64,000 nucleotides of DNA, taken from positions 254,816-318,815 of the forward strand of contig NZ_GG729933.1 of assembly GCF_000160135.1 (NCBI RefSeq). Direction: 5' to 3'. Below, in pieces: positions 1 through 7,705 of this stretch (its first letter is position 1; each line of letters starts with the position of its first letter). This DNA comes from Oribacterium sp. oral taxon 078 str. F0262 (GTDB lineage: Bacteria; Bacillota; Clostridia; Lachnospirales; Lachnospiraceae). Under the pieces are notes generated by a model. The model saw only the letters and a program-made list of their open reading frames with translations, ran no database searches and was not told where the DNA came from. The translations under genes and the position numbers were made by a program.

Positions 1-2
1 CG

Positions 3-677
3 TTCTTAAAAGACATGGAGAGCCATCTTTCGTTTCAATACAAGGAAATCGTTGCGGACGCCGGATATGAAAGTGAAGAAGCCTATGTTTTTCTGGAACA
101 GAATGGGCAGGAATCCTATTTGAAGCCGCAGAATTATGAGATCTCAAAGACACGGAAATACCGCCAGGATATCAGCCGCAGAGAGAACATGACGTATGAT
201 TCTGAGACGGATGAATATCTATGTTCAAACGGAAGGAAGCTCAAAGCGATCTATGACCGGCACAGTAAGAACCGTAACGGCTATGTCAGTACTGTGACTG
301 TATACGAATGTGAAAGCTGTCAGAGATGTCCTTATAAAGATAAATGCATCCACGGCAACAACTGCAAGACTCCAATGGAGGAGCGGAACAAGCGTCTTAG
401 TATCTCCAAAGTGATGAAGCAAAAGCGACAGGAAACGCTGGAGAGGATCACAACGGAATACGGGACTCAGCTCCGAATGAACCGGAGCATTCAGGCTGAA
501 GGCAGCTTTGCCGTTATAAAAGAAGATATGAACTTCCGGCGGTATCTTTACCGGGGGAAAGAAAATGTGCTGGCCCAGAGCGTTCTTTTGGCCATTGCCT
601 ACAACATCAACAAGCTTCATTTTAAGATCCAGGGAGGCCGGACAGGCCAGTTCTTGACCGAACTGAAAGCTTCATAA
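3..677 (+). CDS. IS1182-family transposase, C-terminal part (cut by window edge)
   Basis: The reading frame is open to the left edge, so this is the 3' part of a longer transposase (IS1182 transposases are about 450-550 residues). Recognisable features are the motif VADAGYESEEAY of the DDE core, a Cys cluster (CESCQRCPYKDKC) in the insertion domain, and the final block QAEGSFAVIKEDMNFRRY, which in this family carries the last acidic residue of the DDE triad, followed by an AYNINKLH tail. It would catalyse cut-and-paste movement of the element. Whether the copy is intact cannot be told because the N-terminus is outside the window. The ATG at 15 is internal and not the true start. Confidence 0.85.
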   Translation, partial: FLKDMESHLSFQYKEIVADAGYESEEAYVFLEQNGQESYLKPQNYEISKTRKYRQDISRRENMTYDSETDEYLCSNGRKLKAIYDRHSKNRNGYVSTVTVYECESCQRCPYKDKCIHGNNCKTPMEERNKRLSISKVMKQKRQETLERITTEYGTQLRMNRSIQAEGSFAVIKEDMNFRRYLYRGKENVLAQSVLLAIAYNINKLHFKIQGGRTGQFLTELKAS

Positions 678-784
678 TCAAGGCCATTCAAAACACAGAT
701 CAGGAGAAGGCGCTTATTCAATGAGCGGCTTTAGTTGACGTTTGCCGAATCAAGAAACATGTAAAAAACATACCTGAAATCGGA

Positions 785-811
785 AAAATCCGGCCATCAA
801 GGCCGGATTTT
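785..811. terminator. Hairpin downstream of the transposase
   Basis: AAAATCCGGCC (785-795) pairs perfectly with GGCCGGATTTT (801-811) around a five-base loop. The T-rich descending arm is consistent with a bidirectional intrinsic terminator of the transposase gene. Confidence 0.6.
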
Positions 812-825
812 CACCGATTCGTGAG

Positions 826-854
826 GGCTGTCGCAACACTCTATTGCGACAGCC
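826..854. repeat. Inverted repeat near the IS right end
   Basis: GGCTGTCGCAA (826-836) and TTGCGACAGCC (844-854) form a perfect 11-bp stem with a seven-base loop, followed by TCCTTT. It is either a second terminator or part of the insertion-sequence end. Confidence 0.55.
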
Positions 855-855
855 T

Positions 856-925
856 CCTTTCGTTTCTGTCCTTTCATTTCTGCCCTTTTCGTTTTTGCCT
901 TTCCGTTTCTGCTTTGCCGCTTTCT
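856..925. repeat. Degenerate 14-bp pyrimidine-rich tandem repeat, about five units
   Basis: Units start at 856, 870, 884, 898 and 912, each 14 bp, with consensus CCTTTCGTTTCTGT. The first four are close copies and the fifth has drifted. The tract sits just outside the IS hairpin in the 558-base gap between the transposase and the next gene. No convincing gene is seen across it. Confidence 0.75.
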
Positions 926-1140
926 GTCCTGGAGCTTTCTGAGAGTTCCACTGATTTTTTCTGTCCCTGTATTTGTCTGTCTGATGCAAAATAGAATGCT
1001 GCTGCTATAGGGGCTGCGGCTTTGGCACTTAGCGACATGGTTTCGTAAATCACTGAGTCACTGAGCACCGGAGCGGCAGTCGGACTGTCTTCAGACGGAA
1101 CAGCGGCCGGGCGGGACCAGTATATAGTTTTTAAAACTAC

Positions 1141-1169
1141 TTGACACAGATTCCGGGATGGAGTAATAT
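1141..1169 (+). promoter_or_regulatory. Promoter of the FabK-like gene
   Basis: TTGACA (1141-1146), a 17-bp spacer and TAATAT (1164-1169) make a good sigma-A promoter. It is preceded by a 7-1-7 inverted repeat, TAGTTTT-T-AAAACTA (1125-1139), that could bind a regulator upstream of the -35 box. Confidence 0.7.
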
Positions 1170-1184
1170 GGCTCTCGAAAAGTA

Positions 1185-1200
1185 CTTAAAAATTTTTAAG
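1185..1200. promoter_or_regulatory. Perfect 16-bp palindrome, candidate lipid-regulator operator
   Basis: CTTAAAAATTTTTAAG is centred about 17 bp downstream of the predicted transcription start. The fab operon has TTTAAAAAATTTTAAG (56719-56734) at nearly the same place relative to its promoter; 14 of 16 bases match. A shared repressor is an inference. Confidence 0.5.
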
Positions 1201-1235
1201 GAATGAAAACGGGGAGAGAGCGAGGAGGCAGAACA

Positions 1236-2345
1236 ATGGCAGAGACAGGACTCCTTTCCATTCACGGAAGAGAACTTACGATTCCTCTCATTCAGGGGGG
1301 GATGGGCGTCGGCGTTTCTCTGGAGCGCCTCTCCGGCGCAGTGGCGTCCTGCGGCGGGATGGGCTGCATCAGCACAGCGGACTGCGGCTATCGGGAGGCG
1401 GACTTTTTCCGGCATCCGGAGGAAGCTAATCTCCGGGCTTTGCAAAAAGAGATCCGGGAAGCGAGAGAGAGATCCGGAGGAAGGGGACTCCTCGCGGTCA
1501 ATGCGATGGTTGCGACGCAGCAGTACGACCGGGCGGTGCGAAGTGCGGTGGAGGCCGGCATCGACGCGGTGATCTCCGGCGCCGGACTCCCCCTGAATCT
1601 CCCGGAGCTTGTGGAGGAGGGATCAGCGCTCATCGCTCCGATCGTGTCGAGCGGCAGGGCAGCGGCTCTCATCTCGAAGGTCTGGGAACAAAAATACGGA
1701 AGAAGAGCGGATTTTATCGTGATCGAGGGATCGGAGGCGGGAGGACATCTCGGCTTCAAAGAAAAAGAGCTCCTCTCCGGGAGCTGCAGGAAGCTGGAGG
1801 AAATCCTTCCGGAGGTGAGAGAGGCGATCCGCCCCTATGAGGAGAGGGCGGGCCGGAGCATCCCGATCTTTTGCGCGGGAGGGATCTGGGACGGGAAGGA
1901 TATCCGGCACTTCCTCTCTCTGGGTGCGGCCGGAGTTCAGATGGCCACCCGCTTCATCGCGACGGAGGAGTGCGATGCGAGCCGGGCCTATAAGGAGGTT
2001 TTGCTCCGGGCGGAGGCCTCGGATCTCCGCATCATCCACAGCCCGGTGGGGATGCCCGGGAGAGCGGTGGATTCGCCGCTCCTTCGAAGGATCGAAAGAG
2101 AGGGGAGGGTCGCGCCGAAGCGCTGCTCCCGCTGCATCAAAAGCTGTGATCCCGGGGTCGTGCCCTACTGCATCACAAAGGCGCTCATTGAAGCGGTGAA
2201 GGGAAATTATGAGGAAGGGCTCTTTTTCACGGGCTCCAATGTCGGCAGGTTAAAACGGATGTATACCGTGCCGGAGCTTTTCCGGGAGCTGGGATTTCAG
2301 CCGCTCTCCGCCGAAAGGGACGGATCGGCGGAGCTCAGCGCCTGA
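1236..2345 (+). CDS. NAD(P)H-dependent flavin oxidoreductase, FabK / nitronate monooxygenase family
   Basis: A 369-residue TIM-barrel FMN enzyme. The N-terminal LIQGGMGVGVSLERL motif, the central GSEAGGHLG phosphate-binding segment and AGGIWDGKDI followed by GAAGVQMATRF are the FabK/2-nitropropane dioxygenase signature. A C-terminal extension has clustered cysteines (CSRCIKSCDPG...PYC) and is longer than in true FabK. The ATG at 1236 is chosen over the one at 1203 because AGGAGG sits at 1223-1228. It could reduce enoyl groups, oxidise nitronates, or act on another substrate; the sequence does not decide. A second family member, the likely true enoyl-ACP reductase, lies in the fab cluster at 60062. 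Confidence 0.85.
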   Translation: MAETGLLSIHGRELTIPLIQGGMGVGVSLERLSGAVASCGGMGCISTADCGYREADFFRHPEEANLRALQKEIREARERSGGRGLLAVNAMVATQQYDRAVRSAVEAGIDAVISGAGLPLNLPELVEEGSALIAPIVSSGRAAALISKVWEQKYGRRADFIVIEGSEAGGHLGFKEKELLSGSCRKLEEILPEVREAIRPYEERAGRSIPIFCAGGIWDGKDIRHFLSLGAAGVQMATRFIATEECDASRAYKEVLLRAEASDLRIIHSPVGMPGRAVDSPLLRRIEREGRVAPKRCSRCIKSCDPGVVPYCITKALIEAVKGNYEEGLFFTGSNVGRLKRMYTVPELFRELGFQPLSAERDGSAELSA

Positions 2346-2363
2346 TGGGAAGAGAGCGGGAGC

Positions 2364-2735
2364 TTATATGCTGAGCCTTCCTTCCAGCCAGGATTGCAGG
2401 ATCAGGGCGTGATTACAGCTTGGATCCTTTGCCGCATAGAGGAGCGTCACATTTCCCTTTTCGAGCTCCGCGGCGACCCTCCTCACAAAGGGCTCTGAGG
2501 AGGGATTTTCGTCGAGCTCCCTCCGGTAGGACTTACCGAAGTCCTCGAAGTTTTCCGCCTTGTGTCCGAACCACTTCCGGAGTGGAGTAGAAGGGGTGAT
2601 CTCCTTTGCCCAGAGATCGATTTCCGCTCTCTCCTTGCTGATGCCCCGCGGCCAGAGCCGGTCCGTCAGAATCCGAAAGCCATCCTCGGGCGAGGCCTCT
2701 TCATAGATTCTCTTGATTTTCAGGCTATGCTTCAT
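2364..2735 (-). CDS. DUF488 family protein (YeaO-like)
   Basis: A 123-residue protein with the DUF488 hallmarks: IKRIYEEASPEDGFRILTDRLWPRGISKE at the start region, the WAKEITPSTPLRKWFGH block and a C-terminal TLLYAAKDPSCNHALIL segment. The family is conserved and soluble, with no proven activity. Its start codon overlaps the stop of the upstream small gene by four bases, so the two are translationally coupled on the minus strand. It converges with the FabK-like gene, leaving 18 bases between them. Confidence 0.85.
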   Translation of the reverse strand: MKHSLKIKRIYEEASPEDGFRILTDRLWPRGISKERAEIDLWAKEITPSTPLRKWFGHKAENFEDFGKSYRRELDENPSSEPFVRRVAAELEKGNVTLLYAAKDPSCNHALILQSWLEGRLSI

Positions 2736-2965
2736 CGCTGTTCTCCCTTCTTTCTTCTCTCATTCCGTTTTCCTGTAAGGATCTTTCCGGTAGGGATCTC
2801 TGCTTTTTCTTCTTTTCCTTTCCCCTTTTTCTTTCTCTCAAGACGTTCGCAGGCGGTCAGGGGAAAGCGGGCATCCGCGCGGTGATGGGAGAGGCAGGCC
2901 TCGCAGTTCCGGTATCTGGGGCAGCCCCTCCGCCGGCAGGGACAGCTTTTTGGATCATACAGCAT
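2732..2965 (-). CDS. Small Cys-rich hypothetical protein
   Basis: A 77-residue basic protein. The N-terminal half holds an ordered Cys/His set, CPCRRRGCPRYRNCEACLSHH followed by a later Cys (TACER), resembling a small metal-binding knuckle seen in short clostridial proteins; the C-terminal half is Lys/Glu-rich and probably disordered. The start at 2965 is supported by GGGGAGG six bases upstream; an earlier ATG at 2989 lacks this. The stop overlaps the DUF488 start. Zinc or Fe-S binding is inferred only from the cysteine spacing, and no function is assigned. Confidence 0.6.
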   Translation of the reverse strand: MLYDPKSCPCRRRGCPRYRNCEACLSHHRADARFPLTACERLERKKKGKGKEEKAEIPTGKILTGKRNERRKKGEQR

Positions 2966-3068
2966 AAATACCTCCCCGCCGCGCGGCATCCGGACATTAA
3001 AATCACAGTTTCAAAGCTCTGCCGAGCGGCCTTTTTGCTCCGTCAATCATTAAGGGCTTTTAATTCCA

Positions 3069-3104
3069 CAAGGGGAGAGGGCGGATTCCGCCTCTCTCCC
3101 CTTT
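3069..3104. terminator. Hairpin downstream of hcp
   Basis: AAGGGGAGAG-GGCGGA pairs with TCCGCCTCTCTCCCCTT with one bulged base. The stem is strong but the U-tract is poor on the minus strand, so it may end hcp transcripts only partly. Apart from this hairpin nothing is seen between 2966 and 3254. Confidence 0.5.
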
Positions 3105-3254
3105 GAATTTTGTCTATCGCACTCTCTCCTCTCATCCCCCACGGGCTATCGCTGTCTTTGATCCCTCAGAGGCTGCAGCCGCCCTTTTCCCGGCGGGGAT
3201 TCTGCCTTTCCTTTAGGCGCTTTCCGGAGGATGGAGCTATCGGATGAGAGCTTC

Positions 3255-4898
3255 TCAGGCGCTTTCTCCCAGGAAGAGGCGGAGGTCCTCATCCACCGAT
3301 CCGATTCCCGCGATGCCGAAGTTCTCGACCAGCACCTTCGCGACATTCGGAGAGAGGAAGGCGGGGAGCGTCGGTCCGAGGTGGATATTCTTCACACCGA
3401 GGTAGAGGAGCGCGAGCAGTACGATGACGGCCTTTTGCTCGTACCAGGCGATGTTGTAGGCGATCGGAAGCTCGTTTACGCTGTTAAGGCCGAAGACCTC
3501 CTTGAGCTTCAGAGCGATCAGGGCGAGAGAATAGGAATCGTTGCACTGGCCCGCATCCAGGACCCTCGGAATCCCGCCGATATCCCCGAGGGGAAGCTTG
3601 TTGTACTTATACTTCGCGCAGCCGGCGGTCAGGATCACGGCGTCCTTCGGAAGTGCCTTTGCGAACTCCGTATAGTAGTCTCTCGACTTCATGCGGCCGT
3701 CGCAGCCCGCCATGACGAAGAACTTCCGGATCGCGCCGGACTTCACAGCCTCCACGACCTTGTCCGCGAGCGCGAAGACCTGCTCATGCGCGAAGCCGCC
3801 GACGATCGTGCCGTGCTCGATCTCAGTCGGAGCGGCGCAGTGCCTGGCCTGCTCGATGATCGGGGAGAAGTCCTTCTTCTCGCCGTAGGGGGCGTCGATG
3901 TGCTTTAAGCCGGGGAAGCCGACGCAGCCGGTCGTCCATACCCTGTCCTTATAGCTGTCCTTCGGCGGGACGAGACAGTTTGTGGTCATGAGGATCGGGC
4001 CGTTGAAGCTCTCGAACTCCTCCTTCTGCTTCCACCAGGCATTGCCGTAGTTGCCCGCGAAGTGCTTATACTTCTTGAAGAAGGGATAGTAATGGGCCGG
4101 AAGCATCTCGGAATGGGTATAGACATCGATTCCCGTCCCCTCCGTCTGCTCGAGCAGCATCTCGAGGTCCCGGAGATCGTGGCCGGAGATCAGGATACCC
4201 GGGTTCTTTCTGACTCCGATATTGACCTCCGTGATCTCGGGATTTCCGTAGGCGCCGGTATTTGCGCTGTCGAGATCGGCCATGCCCTGCACGCCGTACT
4301 TTCCGGTCTCCAGTGTGAGAGATACGAGATCATCGACAGAGAGGCTGTCATCCAGAGTCTTCGCGAGGGCGCTCTGCAGGAAGGCATCCAGCTCCGGGTC
4401 CTCCTTGAGGAGCGCGTTCGCGTGCTTGGTATAGGCGGAAAGCCCCTTCAGACCATAGGTGATGAGCTCGCGGAGAGAACGGATGTCCTCATCCTTTGTG
4501 GAGAGGACGCCGACCTCCTTCGCCTTCTCCTCATACTCGTTCTCTCCGATCTCTTCCCTCGCGGCCGCGGGGAGACGGGAGGGATCGGCGAGCTTTGCGC
4601 GAAGCCTGTCCCTCTGGGAAAGCGTCTCCCGGACCCTGGAACGGATCATCTCCTTATCGAAGTTTGCGTTGGTGATCGTGATGAAGAGATTCATCGTCAC
4701 GATGTGATTGACCTCGGCGGGGATCTCCTCCCCCGCGGCGCGGAGGGCAGTTGTCACAGCGCTGAGCCCCTTGGTCGCATAGATGAGGAGATCCTGCATG
4801 GCGGCCACATCGAATTTCTTGCCGCAGACGCCCTGAACGGTACAGCCCTTGCCGCCCGCTGTCTCCTGACACTGGAAACAAAACATTTTCTGATCCAT
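3255..4898 (-). CDS. hcp: Hybrid-cluster protein (hydroxylamine / NO reductase), class I
   Basis: A 547-residue cytoplasmic Fe-S protein. The N-terminal cysteines [13 protein letters not shown]...C have spacing C-x2-C-x8-C-x5-C, which is the class I (strict anaerobe) arrangement. Further on are the hybrid-cluster ligand regions [22 protein letters not shown], the [11 protein letters not shown] block and the [19 protein letters not shown] segment. Hcp reduces NO or hydroxylamine and protects against nitrosative stress. The start at 4898 is set by AGGAGG (about 4905-4910 on the minus strand) and by the family N-terminus; a longer reading frame to 5183 is spurious. Its promoter carries the palindrome shared with the DUF1858 operon. 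Confidence 0.97.
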   Translation of the reverse strand: MDQKMFCFQCQETAGGKGCTVQGVCGKKFDVAAMQDLLIYATKGLSAVTTALRAAGEEIPAEVNHIVTMNLFITITNANFDKEMIRSRVRETLSQRDRLRAKLADPSRLPAAAREEIGENEYEEKAKEVGVLSTKDEDIRSLRELITYGLKGLSAYTKHANALLKEDPELDAFLQSALAKTLDDSLSVDDLVSLTLETGKYGVQGMADLDSANTGAYGNPEITEVNIGVRKNPGILISGHDLRDLEMLLEQTEGTGIDVYTHSEMLPAHYYPFFKKYKHFAGNYGNAWWKQKEEFESFNGPILMTTNCLVPPKDSYKDRVWTTGCVGFPGLKHIDAPYGEKKDFSPIIEQARHCAAPTEIEHGTIVGGFAHEQVFALADKVVEAVKSGAIRKFFVMAGCDGRMKSRDYYTEFAKALPKDAVILTAGCAKYKYNKLPLGDIGGIPRVLDAGQCNDSYSLALIALKLKEVFGLNSVNELPIAYNIAWYEQKAVIVLLALLYLGVKNIHLGPTLPAFLSPNVAKVLVENFGIAGIGSVDEDLRLFLGESA

Positions 4899-5043
4899 AC
4901 TTGTCCTCCTGATTCTCCTGAAATAAATAATCCGCTGCCAAAGGGGAGCTCCCATTCGCGGGAACAAAAGCTCACGACTAAAGGGGCATTCGCATGCCTG
5001 CCTGCCGCTCCGCTCCGCATTTGGCTCCTGACGGGACTTATCC

Positions 5044-5085
5044 ATCATATAAGATCCAAAGCGGCGGATGCGTTGCAGAAGCAAC
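5044..5085 (-). promoter_or_regulatory. hcp promoter with class II activator site
   Basis: Palindrome GTTGC-AGAA-GCAAC (5072-5085) is centred at 5078.5. The minus-strand -10 box TATGAT spans 5049-5044, giving a predicted start near 5037, so the palindrome is centred at about -41.5, the classic position for a Crp/Fnr-type class II activator. An identical geometry is found at 7537-7578. The regulator gene lies next door at 5320. Confidence 0.75.
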
Positions 5086-5120
5086 AGAATCATGTTAAAC
5101 TTTTTGAAAAAATCTTGCTT

Positions 5121-5216
5121 GAGATATTGAGACATTGAGATATCGAGACAATGAGACGATGGGACAATGAGACATCGAGGCATTAAGGAATTTAGGAATT
5201 AAGGCATGGAGGCTAT
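5121..5216. repeat. 8-bp tandem repeat tract, twelve degenerate units
   Basis: Reading from 5121 in steps of eight gives gagatatt, gagacatt, gagatatc, gagacaat, gagacgat, gggacaat, gagacatc, gaggcatt, aaggaatt, taggaatt, aaggcatg and gaggctat. The consensus is GAGACATT and the copies decay towards the right. The tract lies between the hcp promoter and the divergent regulator gene. Confidence 0.9.
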
Positions 5217-5319
5217 CGACTTCTCCGGACAGGGAGGAATTCCGGGGATCGCTTTATGCAGAGAGCTTTTGCGGAGGGAAGCGCATGGGGCGCACTCCGC
5301 CGGAAAGGAGAGTTGCGTT

Positions 5320-5997
5320 ATGGAAGAAAAGAAGGAGCACAGGGGGATCCCCTATCGGGACATTCCCCTCTTTGAGGGGATCGAACCGGAAAATATGGAT
5401 GCTCTCCTCTATTGTATGAAAAGCTATGTCCGCTCCTATCGAAAGGGGGAACAAATCCGGCTCGGGCAGGGGGAGACGCATTATGTCGGTGTCGTCCTTA
5501 AAGGAAATATCCATATGCTGAAGACAGATGTCTGGGGAAATGAGACCCTGCTCACCTATATGTCCATGGGGGATATCTTCGGGGAATCCACCGGCGTGCG
5601 GGCGGGAAATGAGGAGGAATATGTGAGCTTCCTTGCGGGAAGCAATGCGGAGGTGCTCTTTCTCGCCTATGAGAGGGCGATCCATGTGTGCAAGAATCAA
5701 TGCAGCTTTCACTACCGACTGATCGAAAACCTCTTTGATCTGATCGGAAGAAAGAATACGCAGCTCATGGAAAAGATCGAAGTCACCTCGCAGGGAAGTC
5801 TCCGGGAGAAAATCCTGACCTATCTCTCCCTGCAGGCGCAGAAGCAAAAATCAAAGTATATCACGCTGGAGCTGAGCCGCACGGATATGGCGCAGTTCCT
5901 CTGCACCAATCGAAGCGCAATGACGAGGGAGCTCTCCGCCCTGCGAAAGGAGGGCGTCATCGACTTCGACCGGAATACCTTTGTGCTGAAGAGATAG
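5320..5997 (+). CDS. Crp/Fnr-family transcriptional regulator, candidate hcp regulator
   Basis: A 225-residue regulator. Residues about 15-135 form a cyclic-nucleotide-binding-like beta barrel (GEQIRLGQGETHYVGVVLKG, GDIFGES), followed by the long dimerisation helix and a winged helix-turn-helix (LSRTDMAQFLCTNRSAMTREL, then LRKEGVIDF). There is no Cys cluster for an Fe-S centre as in Fnr. The start at 5320 has AAAGGAG at 5304-5310; earlier starts would run through the 8-bp repeat. It is divergent from hcp and convergent with the hemerythrin gene, and is the natural candidate to bind the twin GTTGC-N4-GCAAC sites. Its signal (NO, haem or redox) is unknown. Confidence 0.88.
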   Translation: MEEKKEHRGIPYRDIPLFEGIEPENMDALLYCMKSYVRSYRKGEQIRLGQGETHYVGVVLKGNIHMLKTDVWGNETLLTYMSMGDIFGESTGVRAGNEEEYVSFLAGSNAEVLFLAYERAIHVCKNQCSFHYRLIENLFDLIGRKNTQLMEKIEVTSQGSLREKILTYLSLQAQKQKSKYITLELSRTDMAQFLCTNRSAMTRELSALRKEGVIDFDRNTFVLKR

Positions 5998-6000
5998 GAA

Positions 6001-6579
6001 TCAGTCTTTTTTCAGGATACCGTAGCGCTCCTCCATGCGGTCAAGAAGGGAGAGGAAGCGCTCCTGTACGCCGAGCTTTTCCTGCTCCTCCTCAAAGGCG
6101 CGGCTCTTCTCATCGACTGTGCAAAGATCCTCCTCCGAGAGCTGGCGCTCCGCAAAGGGGTAGACGACGCTGTTTTCCTTCTCGACATGGAGCTGCAGGA
6201 GATGCGCATAGGCCATGGCATAGGAGAGGATGTCCAGCTTCAGCTCCGGACTTTGCTTTTCCTCGTATTCCCGGAGAGCATTCTCCAGACAGAGGATATC
6301 CCCCCTTCCGAGGTCGTGCTCGACCAGCATGCCGTGGGTCACGAGATTATCGGCGATCCTCCCCATCTTCTCCACCATGAGAGGGAAGAGAAACTTCTCC
6401 TCCTTGCCGTGGTGATGCTTATCCGCATAATTTCGGACAAAGTCGATGATCTCCCGGAGATCCGAGACGGGGACCTCCCCGCCGTCCATGAGCTTCAGGC
6501 AGATCCTTCGGATGACAAAGAGCATCCTCTCGATCTCGCTGTGCTCCTTGACCATGAGTTCAATACTGTAGTGGGACAT
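6001..6579 (-). CDS. Hemerythrin-like (HHE) domain protein
   Basis: A 192-residue all-helical protein. Likely di-iron ligands are visible in order: VKEHSEIERM near the N-terminus, YADKHHHGKEEKFLFP in the middle, THGMLVEHDLGRGD, and HLLQLHVEKENSVVYPFAE. These match the hemerythrin HHE cation-binding family, whose members bind O2 or NO or deliver iron. It is the third gene of a minus-strand operon with the DUF1858 protein and an unknown protein, so a role in NO/O2 handling beside Hcp is likely. Only three bases separate its stop from that of the Crp/Fnr gene. Confidence 0.92.
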   Translation of the reverse strand: MSHYSIELMVKEHSEIERMLFVIRRICLKLMDGGEVPVSDLREIIDFVRNYADKHHHGKEEKFLFPLMVEKMGRIADNLVTHGMLVEHDLGRGDILCLENALREYEEKQSPELKLDILSYAMAYAHLLQLHVEKENSVVYPFAERQLSEEDLCTVDEKSRAFEEEQEKLGVQERFLSLLDRMEERYGILKKD

Positions 6580-6588
6580 GCTCTCTCC

Positions 6589-7200
6589 TTATGCGCTTCT
6601 TGTGAGGCTGTAGTGGATCTGATCCTCGCTCCGGACGCGGATGCCGGAGCCGTCCAGCATCCCCTCCATGAGCTTTTCGCGGAGGCGGTAGTAGTTTTCC
6701 GGATCTCCCCCGACCGCTTTCCAGTATTCCGCGTGGATATCCTCCGTCTGCTCCCAGGAAAAGCATGCATCGCTTTGCTCTGTCAGGACATTGACCCTGT
6801 CGCAGGGCATGCCGTTTAAAAGGCTGTCCTCCAGGGCGCGGTAGGCGTCGGATAAGTCCGAGGACTCCGGGAGCTGATGGGCTTTTCCGAAGCGAAAGGC
6901 CTCCTCCTCCAAAGCCGTGATCCGGGAGGGATCCGCTTTGAGCAGCGCCGTGACAAGGAGGGCATAGCGTCCCTCCACATCCTGGATCCGCTCCTGAAGC
7001 CAGCCGTGAATATTTGTGATATCGATGAGCTCGTTCAGGGGACGGAGCTCCCTTCGCACCGTGCGCTCCCTGAGCCCATCCTTCGAGATCTCCTCCCAGT
7101 GATCCTTCTCCGAAAGCTCCGCGAGCGCTTCGATCAGCTCCTCCTGAAGCTGGATCTTTCGGTAAAGCCAGTAGTGAATCGGCCCCAGAAAAGCGCTCAT
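6589..7200 (-). CDS. Conserved hypothetical protein of the DUF1858-hemerythrin operon
   Basis: A 203-residue soluble protein, mostly helical by appearance (SAFLGPIHYWLYRKIQLQEELI at the start, long charged segments, EDIHAEYWKAVGGDPENYY near the end). It has four His in total and no obvious Cys cluster, membrane segment or signal peptide. The ATG at 7200 directly follows the DUF1858 stop with one base between, so the genes are coupled. I recall similar proteins next to hemerythrin genes in clostridia but know no function. Placement in the operon suggests an accessory protein for NO or redox defence. Confidence 0.8.
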   Translation of the reverse strand: MSAFLGPIHYWLYRKIQLQEELIEALAELSEKDHWEEISKDGLRERTVRRELRPLNELIDITNIHGWLQERIQDVEGRYALLVTALLKADPSRITALEEEAFRFGKAHQLPESSDLSDAYRALEDSLLNGMPCDRVNVLTEQSDACFSWEQTEDIHAEYWKAVGGDPENYYRLREKLMEGMLDGSGIRVRSEDQIHYSLTRSA

Positions 7201-7201
7201 T

Positions 7202-7411
7202 TTATGCCTCCAGCTCTGCGAGCTTATTGTTAAGGGAAGAGAGAACCTCATTCGGATTGAGACCGTGCACGAGACAGGCGTCCTCGAGAGACTCCATCTG
7301 AGAGCTCGGGCAGCCGAGGCAGTGCATCCCCACATCCAAAAGGGTATCGATCAGCTCGGGGTGCGTATTGACGAGCTCCCCCACCAGCATGTCCTTGGAA
7401 ACTTTAGCCAT
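7202..7411 (-). CDS. DUF1858 protein (hybrid-cluster-protein-associated redox disulfide domain)
   Basis: A 69-residue protein made of a single domain: KDMLVGELVNTHPELIDTLL, then GMHCLGCPSSQMESL with a C-x2-C pair, then GLNPNEVLSSLN. This is the DUF1858 fold, also known as the hybrid-cluster-protein-associated redox disulfide domain and related to the N-terminus of ScdA/RIC iron-cluster repair proteins. The CxxC is the probable redox or iron-binding site. It is the first gene of the operon with the unknown protein and hemerythrin. The family name itself ties it to hcp, encoded 2.5 kb away under a matching promoter. Confidence 0.92.
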   Translation of the reverse strand: MAKVSKDMLVGELVNTHPELIDTLLDVGMHCLGCPSSQMESLEDACLVHGLNPNEVLSSLNNKLAELEA

Positions 7412-7536
7412 AGAGATTCCTCCATTCCTAATTCCGGAAGAGCTCCGAAATGCGGGCTCCCTCCTCCTGAAATTGATAACAATACGGATATTGTCCGCTC
7501 CGCCGCGTTTTCCGACGCGGGATTTCGGACGATAAA

Positions 7537-7578
7537 ACTATAGCACAGCTTCCGGAAAGCTTGTGTTGCATCAGCAAC
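7537..7578 (-). promoter_or_regulatory. Promoter of the DUF1858 operon with class II activator site
   Basis: Palindrome GTTGC-ATCA-GCAAC (7565-7578) is centred at 7571.5 and the minus-strand -10 box TATAGT spans 7542-7537. The distance from palindrome centre to the end of the -10 box is 34.5 bp, exactly as at hcp. The predicted start is near 7530. Half-sites are identical to those at hcp while the four central bases differ, as expected for a protein-binding palindrome. Confidence 0.75.
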
Positions 7579-7641
7579 ATAAGAGACTTGAGGCCGGACT
7601 GCGGATGCTGTGCGTCCGCGGGGATGTAAGAAAATTAGTTA

Positions 7642-7670
7642 TTGACAGCTAACTTTTTGAATACTAAAAT
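7642..7670 (+). promoter_or_regulatory. Promoter of the TetR regulator gene
   Basis: TTGACA (7642-7647), a 17-bp spacer and TAAAAT (7665-7670) form a near-consensus promoter. GTTAT (7638-7642) and ATAAC (7672-7676) flank it as an inverted pair, and GATAAC/GTTATC elements recur upstream of the ECF genes, suggesting autoregulation. Confidence 0.7.
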
Positions 7671-7705
7671 GATAACAAAGTAATCATGGAGCGGAAGGCA
7701 GACGA

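Larger units (their letters stand above)
1..857 (+). mobile_element. Right-hand part of an IS1182-like insertion sequence
   Basis: The transposase gene is followed by two strong hairpins ending at about 854. The GCTGTCGCAA / TTGCGACAGC hairpin resembles the structured ends often seen in this IS family, so the element probably ends near 855. The left end lies outside the window and the exact right boundary and target duplication cannot be fixed from here. Confidence 0.5.

Noticed and set aside
4899-5183. N-terminal extension of hcp
   Set aside because: It runs into the 8-bp repeat and lacks a ribosome site; AGGAGG and the family N-terminus fix the start at 4898.
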